From CAZXCQ01 sp964639275 (GTDB taxonomy: Bacteria; Desulfobacterota; DSM-4660; Desulfatiglandales; Desulfatiglandaceae), in contig CAZXCQ010000111.1 of the NCBI GenBank assembly GCA_964639275.1, positions 1 through 18,411 of the forward strand: DNA of 18,411 nucleotides, in the 5' to 3' direction. The position numbers and the translations under genes are program-made. Positions within the stretch are counted from its first letter, which is position 1. Each line of letters opens with the position of its first letter. Positions 15,160 to 18,411 of this stretch are shown piece after piece. Below the pieces are notes generated by a model. The model did no database searches. It had not been told where the DNA came from and was given only the letters and a program-made list of their open reading frames with translations.

Positions 15160-15750
15160 ATGAAACGTTTCAAGGACACCGAGAAAAGGATCCTTCAAGC
15201 TGCGCTTGAACTGATCATTCAAAAAGGCTACCACGGCACCTCCATCAAAGATATCACCAGTAGAATCGGTATGAGCAAGGCCGCCCCCTATTCCTATTTC
15301 AAGAGCAAGGTGGAATTGGTCCTCAGGCTCATCAAAGAATATGAAAAACATTTTGTCGATGAAATTGTCAAGATAAGCGAAGAGGGGCAAGGAAATGCTG
15401 TAGACAGATTCCATCGTGTGCTCAGATTCAACGGCAGGGCCGGCATTGAACACCCGGACCTACTGATATTCTTCATATACATGTCCAACGAACTCAGCAG
15501 CCATCCTGATATCATGCCTGCCCTGGAGAGGGTGGAGCGCAAATTGGAAGGTGCATTCAGGGACATATTTCAATTGGGAATAAGCCAGGGAGTGTTTAGA
15601 CAGGAGTTCGACCCCGATAGTTTGAGCAAGGTCTTTTCGGCGTGCTCCAGAGGTCTTTTCAGGAGATGGGCCTCAAAACGAGACTACAAGGAAGGAATCG
15701 AACTCACGAGTGCTTTCCGCATGTTATTACTAAAAGGAATTGAGGTTTGA
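15160..15750 (+). CDS. TetR-family transcriptional repressor
   Basis: 196 residues. The N-terminal helix-turn-helix region spans about residues 6-50: KRILQAALELIIQKGY, TSIKDITSRIGMSK, AAPYSYFKSKVELV. The rest is the helical ligand-binding and dimerisation domain, with no family-specific motif I can name. The start ATG 15160 has AGGAGGG 9 nt upstream, and the operator 15125-15138 lies just before that. A longer frame from 14923 crosses the promoter and is rejected. TetR proteins in such clusters usually sense the acyl-CoA intermediate (FadR, PsrA and LiuQ types are precedents), so an acyl-CoA inducer is likely but not shown. It probably represses both its own transcript and the divergent synthetase operon. 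Confidence 0.95.
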   Translation: MKRFKDTEKRILQAALELIIQKGYHGTSIKDITSRIGMSKAAPYSYFKSKVELVLRLIKEYEKHFVDEIVKISEEGQGNAVDRFHRVLRFNGRAGIEHPDLLIFFIYMSNELSSHPDIMPALERVERKLEGAFRDIFQLGISQGVFRQEFDPDSLSKVFSACSRGLFRRWASKRDYKEGIELTSAFRMLLLKGIEV

Positions 15751-15766
15751 TCAGGAATTGCACGCA

Positions 15767-15799
15767 TTGTGCCAACGGAGACACGTTCCCGCGGCACAA
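15767..15799 (+). other. Hairpin between tetR and the SDR gene
   Basis: TTGTGCC (15767-15773) pairs with GGCACAA (15793-15799); inside, AACG pairs with CGTT around a 6-nt loop, leaving a 5-nt bulge CCCGC. No T tract follows, so it is not a classical terminator. It could reduce read-through or act as a processing or stability element that makes the expression of tetR and of the downstream genes differ. Confidence 0.4.
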
Positions 15800-15833
15800 G
15801 ATCTTATGGATTTCAAAAAAAGAAGAACAAAAA

Positions 15834-15843
15834 GGGAGGTGAT
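15834..15843 (+). promoter_or_regulatory. Orphan strong Shine-Dalgarno-like site
   Basis: GGGAGGTGAT is almost a full complement of the 16S 3' end, yet no gene of useful length starts after it. The nearest start is GTG 15854, which would encode only six codons before TAA. It is either chance, a leader-peptide site or the remnant of a lost gene start. Confidence 0.25.
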
Positions 15844-15943
15844 AAATCAAAGCGTGGACCATCGACGTACCTAAGTCTTAAAGGGATTAGATTGCTTGGG
15901 GCGAAAATCAAGTCCGTTAGACGACGAAGAAAGGAAGTGCAAG

Positions 15944-16693
15944 ATGCTATTGGAAGGGAAAACTGCTTTTGTGACGGGTGCGGCCCGGGGTCTGGGAAAG
16001 GTTCTCGCTCAGGCCCTGGCGAAGGCAGGGGCACAAGTCGCTGTGGCGGATATACGGGATGAAGTAGAGCAGACTGCTCGTGAGTTGGAAGACGGGGGCT
16101 GCCGGTCGGTTGCAATCAAAATGGATATATCGGACTACGATTCGGTTGTAAAAGGCTTTGCCAAGGCGGTGGAGCAATTGGGCCCAGTGGACATCCTTAT
16201 TAACAATGCCGCGATCACTGACAATATGGCCACAGTCATAAAAATGGACAAGAAGAACTGGGACAGGGAAATATCCGTTAACCTTTCTGGAGCGTTTTAC
16301 TGTGTAAAGCAAGTTTTGAGTTCCATGACGGAAAGAAAATGGGGGAGAATTATCAACATCATATCCGGGGCCGGTATGCATGGAGGCTTCGGCCAGTGCA
16401 GTTACTCTGCGAGTAAAGCCGGTCTCATCGGATTGGCCCGCTCTATAGCTCTGGAAACGGCGAGAAAAGGCGTTACCTCCAATTGTGTCAACCCCGGTCT
16501 AATGCCCACACCGGCCTTTTTCGGCCTGGACGAGAAGATTCGCGAAAGAATCCTCAGAACAATACCGTCACGCCAGGTTTGCGAGCCGGAGTACGTGGCA
16601 AATGTGGTTGTTTTTCTCGTCTCCGACAAGGCGAGTTACATAACGGGTGCGACATATGATGTTACCGGAGGACAGGACTTGTTTACCTATTAG
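15944..16693 (+). CDS. SDR-family NAD-dependent dehydrogenase (probable 3-hydroxyacyl-CoA dehydrogenase)
   Basis: 249 residues, a classical short-chain dehydrogenase. TGAARGLG (11-18) is the Rossmann glycine motif and D36 at the end of the second strand (VAVADI) favours NAD over NADP. NNAA lies at 87-90, N113 in SVNLSG, and the catalytic S141, Y154 and K158 in SYSASK. The C-terminus GATYDVTGGQDLF is typical. ATG 15944 has AAGGAAG 6 nt upstream; the frame extends to 15896 without a better start. It lies 193 bp after tetR and 88 bp before the acyl-CoA dehydrogenase gene. Context suggests oxidation of the 3-hydroxyacyl-CoA made by the crotonase, like BbsC/BbsD, but SDR substrates cannot be read from sequence. 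A FabG-like role is the main alternative. Confidence 0.93.
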   Translation: MLLEGKTAFVTGAARGLGKVLAQALAKAGAQVAVADIRDEVEQTARELEDGGCRSVAIKMDISDYDSVVKGFAKAVEQLGPVDILINNAAITDNMATVIKMDKKNWDREISVNLSGAFYCVKQVLSSMTERKWGRIINIISGAGMHGGFGQCSYSASKAGLIGLARSIALETARKGVTSNCVNPGLMPTPAFFGLDEKIRERILRTIPSRQVCEPEYVANVVVFLVSDKASYITGATYDVTGGQDLFTY

Positions 16694-16781
16694 CGCCCCC
16701 ATTTTGTTTCCGGGTGGACACAAGCCAGCGCCCAAGCAGATGCCTGAAATACGGATTGTCCATTTCAGTGGAGGATCATAG

Positions 16782-17942
16782 ATGGATTTTGAATTCACAG
16801 ATGAACAACAAATGGTTAAGGATACGGCCAGGAAAATCATGGAGAGGGAAATCATCCCGGTTGCCGGTGAGTACGACCGAACCAAAGCGCTTTTGGACAA
16901 AAAGGTTCTGAAAGGTCTCCTAGACAAGCTGGTGCCGCTGGGATATTTGAGTCACGTCATCCCGGAAGAGGTTGGTGGCGCAGGGATGGATTTTATAACA
17001 TACGGAATCGTGATGGAGGAACTCTTTGGTGCCTATGGCTCTCTGGGGATGGTCGTCGGTCTTCACATCTCCAGCTACGGGATCTATGAAATGGGGACTC
17101 CCCAGCAGCATGAAAAGTTTCTTCGTCCTCTGATGACAGGGGAAAAGATTCTGTGTACCGGTATTACGGAGCCGAACGTGGGATCAAACCCGGCCGGAAT
17201 CGAAACAACCGCCATCTTGGACGGAGGCGATTATGTAATCAATGGAACCAAGGTGTGGATCACCAATGGCAGCATATCGGATTTTGCGCTCGTTGTTGCA
17301 CAAACCAAACCCGGTTCGGGAAAAGAAGGGCTCTGTCACATTCTTGTTGACAGGGAGGTCTCTCCCTATGAGGCGAGAGAGCTTCCCAAACTAGGAATGC
17401 GCTCTTGTCCTACCTCCGAGGTCATTTTTCAAGACTGCAGGGTTCCAAAGGAAAACCTGCTCGTGGCCCCGGGACAAGGGCTGAAAAACATTTTGCGAAC
17501 GTTCGCAATGCCCCGGGCACAACTATGCATCGGCGCAGCAGGGATAGCCCAGGCTGCACTCAATGCATCCATCAAATATGCAAAAGAGAGATACCAGTTC
17601 GGCAGGCCCATAGGAAGCTTTCAGTTGATCCAGCAGATGATTGCCGACATGTATGTAGAGACGGAGGCCGCGCGCCACCTGGCATACAAGGGCTTCTTCC
17701 TGTTGGACAAAGGCGTCCGATGCGAGAAGGAGACATCGGCTGCAAAATTATATGGCACGGAGATGGCCGTCAGGGTGACTTCGGCTGCAATCCAGATTCA
17801 TGGGGCATATGGCCTGTCCGAAGAGTACCCGGTGGAAAGATATTTTCGGGATGCTCGATCCCTGACCATCCCTGACGGGACAAGCCAGATCCAGAAAATG
17901 ATTATTGCCCGGTCCCTGCTTGGTCTTCGGGCCTTTGATTAG
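16782..17942 (+). CDS. Acyl-CoA dehydrogenase with Asp at the usual catalytic Glu position
   Basis: 386 residues, an FAD flavoprotein that forms a 2-enoyl-CoA and passes electrons to ETF. Seen: N-terminal DFEFTDEQQMVKDTARKI, the FAD/substrate signature CTGITEPNVGSNPAG at 125-139, WITNGSISDFA, RYQFGRPIGSFQLIQQMIADM at 270-290, and the C-terminal signature ending TIPDGTSQIQK. In medium-chain and related enzymes that signature reads YEGT with the base Glu; here it is D365. The alternative Glu position of isovaleryl-CoA dehydrogenase, just before the helix-G Arg, is Pro here (MPRAQ). GTGGAGG lies before ATG 16782. It follows the SDR gene by 88 bp. In the bbs comparison it corresponds to BbsG. No ETF gene is in the window. 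Confidence 0.95.
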   Translation: MDFEFTDEQQMVKDTARKIMEREIIPVAGEYDRTKALLDKKVLKGLLDKLVPLGYLSHVIPEEVGGAGMDFITYGIVMEELFGAYGSLGMVVGLHISSYGIYEMGTPQQHEKFLRPLMTGEKILCTGITEPNVGSNPAGIETTAILDGGDYVINGTKVWITNGSISDFALVVAQTKPGSGKEGLCHILVDREVSPYEARELPKLGMRSCPTSEVIFQDCRVPKENLLVAPGQGLKNILRTFAMPRAQLCIGAAGIAQAALNASIKYAKERYQFGRPIGSFQLIQQMIADMYVETEAARHLAYKGFFLLDKGVRCEKETSAAKLYGTEMAVRVTSAAIQIHGAYGLSEEYPVERYFRDARSLTIPDGTSQIQKMIIARSLLGLRAFD

Positions 17943-18219
17943 GATCACAGATGCCTATCTGCTCCCTTTTTATGAACTCAATATCAGCACGGAAGATATA
18001 TTCAGTAAGGGTCATCTTTCTGGGACGATATTATTGCTAAAAGACTTTGGCCGTCATACCTGTGACGTGCCCAAGAATATTGATTAAACAAAACATTTTT
18101 CAAGAAAGCAATAAGAGGAGTGTATTTGAGGAACCATGTAACATGTATAATCTCAATCCTGTTGCAACAAAGGGGGTGATAAAACGTTTGTGAGGGGAGC
18201 GTAAATCAGGCTTGGTGAA
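17943..18219 (+). other. Intergenic stretch after the acyl-CoA dehydrogenase
   Basis: I recognise no gene here. There is a weak dyad near 18048-18070 (GTCA/TGAC) without a T tract. Two good ribosome-site-like strings, AAGAGGAG near 18112 and AAGGGGGTGAT near 18171, are followed only by very short frames. Confidence 0.5.
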
Positions 18220-18396
18220 ATGTCAGAGACAATAAAAACCTTCATTTTTGGCCGCTGCAAAGTAGAGGCGGAACTTTACAGTAACCCTTTTGTGACCGGT
18301 GTCTTGAAATTCGGAAATCAAACCGACCTAGGCATAAAGGGAAAGAGGAAACCATTATCAGACGATTACCCTGACGAATTTCGGACACTTTTTTAA
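18220..18396 (+). CDS. Doubtful 58-residue ORF
   Basis: ATG 18220 opens 58 codons ending in TAA at 18394. The product begins MSETIKTFIFGRCKVEAELY and ends DDYPDEFRTLF. It has no recognisable family, no membrane segment and only a weak GGTGA before the start. The 3' half coincides with an inverted repeat. It may be a real small protein, but a chance frame is about as likely. Confidence 0.25.
   Translation: MSETIKTFIFGRCKVEAELYSNPFVTGVLKFGNQTDLGIKGKRKPLSDDYPDEFRTLF
18299..18394 (+). terminator. Terminator-like inverted repeat with T6 at the window edge
   Basis: Arms 18299-18313 (GTGTCTTGAAATTCG) and 18375-18388 (CGAATTTCGGACAC) pair over 13-14 positions with one bulge, and TTTTTT (18389-18394) follows immediately. 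The 61-nt loop is long for an intrinsic terminator. The alternative is a terminal inverted repeat of a small mobile element. Confidence 0.35.
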
Positions 18397-18411
18397 ATGT
18401 AAAGGGAACCG

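Overview
The window reads as chromosomal DNA from an anaerobic, fatty-acid or aromatic-acid degrading bacterium, most likely a Desulfobacterota-type sulfate reducer or syntroph. This is inference: there is no rRNA or other marker gene. It rests on a dense CoA-thioester catabolic cluster, moderate GC, a methylmalonyl-CoA epimerase-like gene and strong AGGAGG-type ribosome sites. I found no tRNA, rRNA, CRISPR array, intact transposase or phage gene.

Left part (1-3987). A histidinol-dehydrogenase-family oxidoreductase (minus, cut by the window edge at its C-terminus) lies 11 bp downstream of a DegT/DnrJ/EryC1/StrS aminotransferase. A UlaG-like metallo-beta-lactamase-fold lactonase is read divergently. 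No histidine-biosynthesis gene is nearby, so this looks like a small polyol, sugar-acid or sulfonate module.

Middle (3988-8000). A methylmalonyl-CoA epimerase-like VOC protein follows an NCS2-family permease (both minus), with an intrinsic terminator after the VOC gene. DNA polymerase IV (dinB) is divergent from the permease. About 820 bp without a convincing gene follow. They begin with an intricate set of nested and interleaved inverted repeats (7199-7340) and continue with what may be decayed coding sequence.

Right part (8001-17942). A complete acyl-CoA degradation cluster is arranged around a divergent TetR-controlled promoter. On the minus strand, in transcription order, it encodes an acyl-CoA synthetase, an enoyl-CoA hydratase, a DUF35 zinc-ribbon/OB-fold protein, a thiolase with its active-site Cys, a second thiolase-like protein that has lost its Cys residues, and a class III CoA-transferase. 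On the plus strand it encodes TetR, an SDR dehydrogenase and an acyl-CoA dehydrogenase. Together they can activate an acid and carry out oxidation, hydration, oxidation and thiolysis. The parts list resembles the bbs (benzylsuccinate beta-oxidation) set of anaerobic toluene degraders, but no fumarate-adding glycyl-radical enzyme is in view and the substrate is unknown.

The most notable observations are the active/inactive thiolase pair next to DUF35, the two divergent promoters built from the same 15-nt -35 block and 14-nt operator at identical spacing, an acyl-CoA dehydrogenase with Asp where the catalytic Glu is expected, and the repeat cluster after dinB. The last ~470 bp hold only a doubtful 58-codon ORF and a terminator-like inverted repeat.
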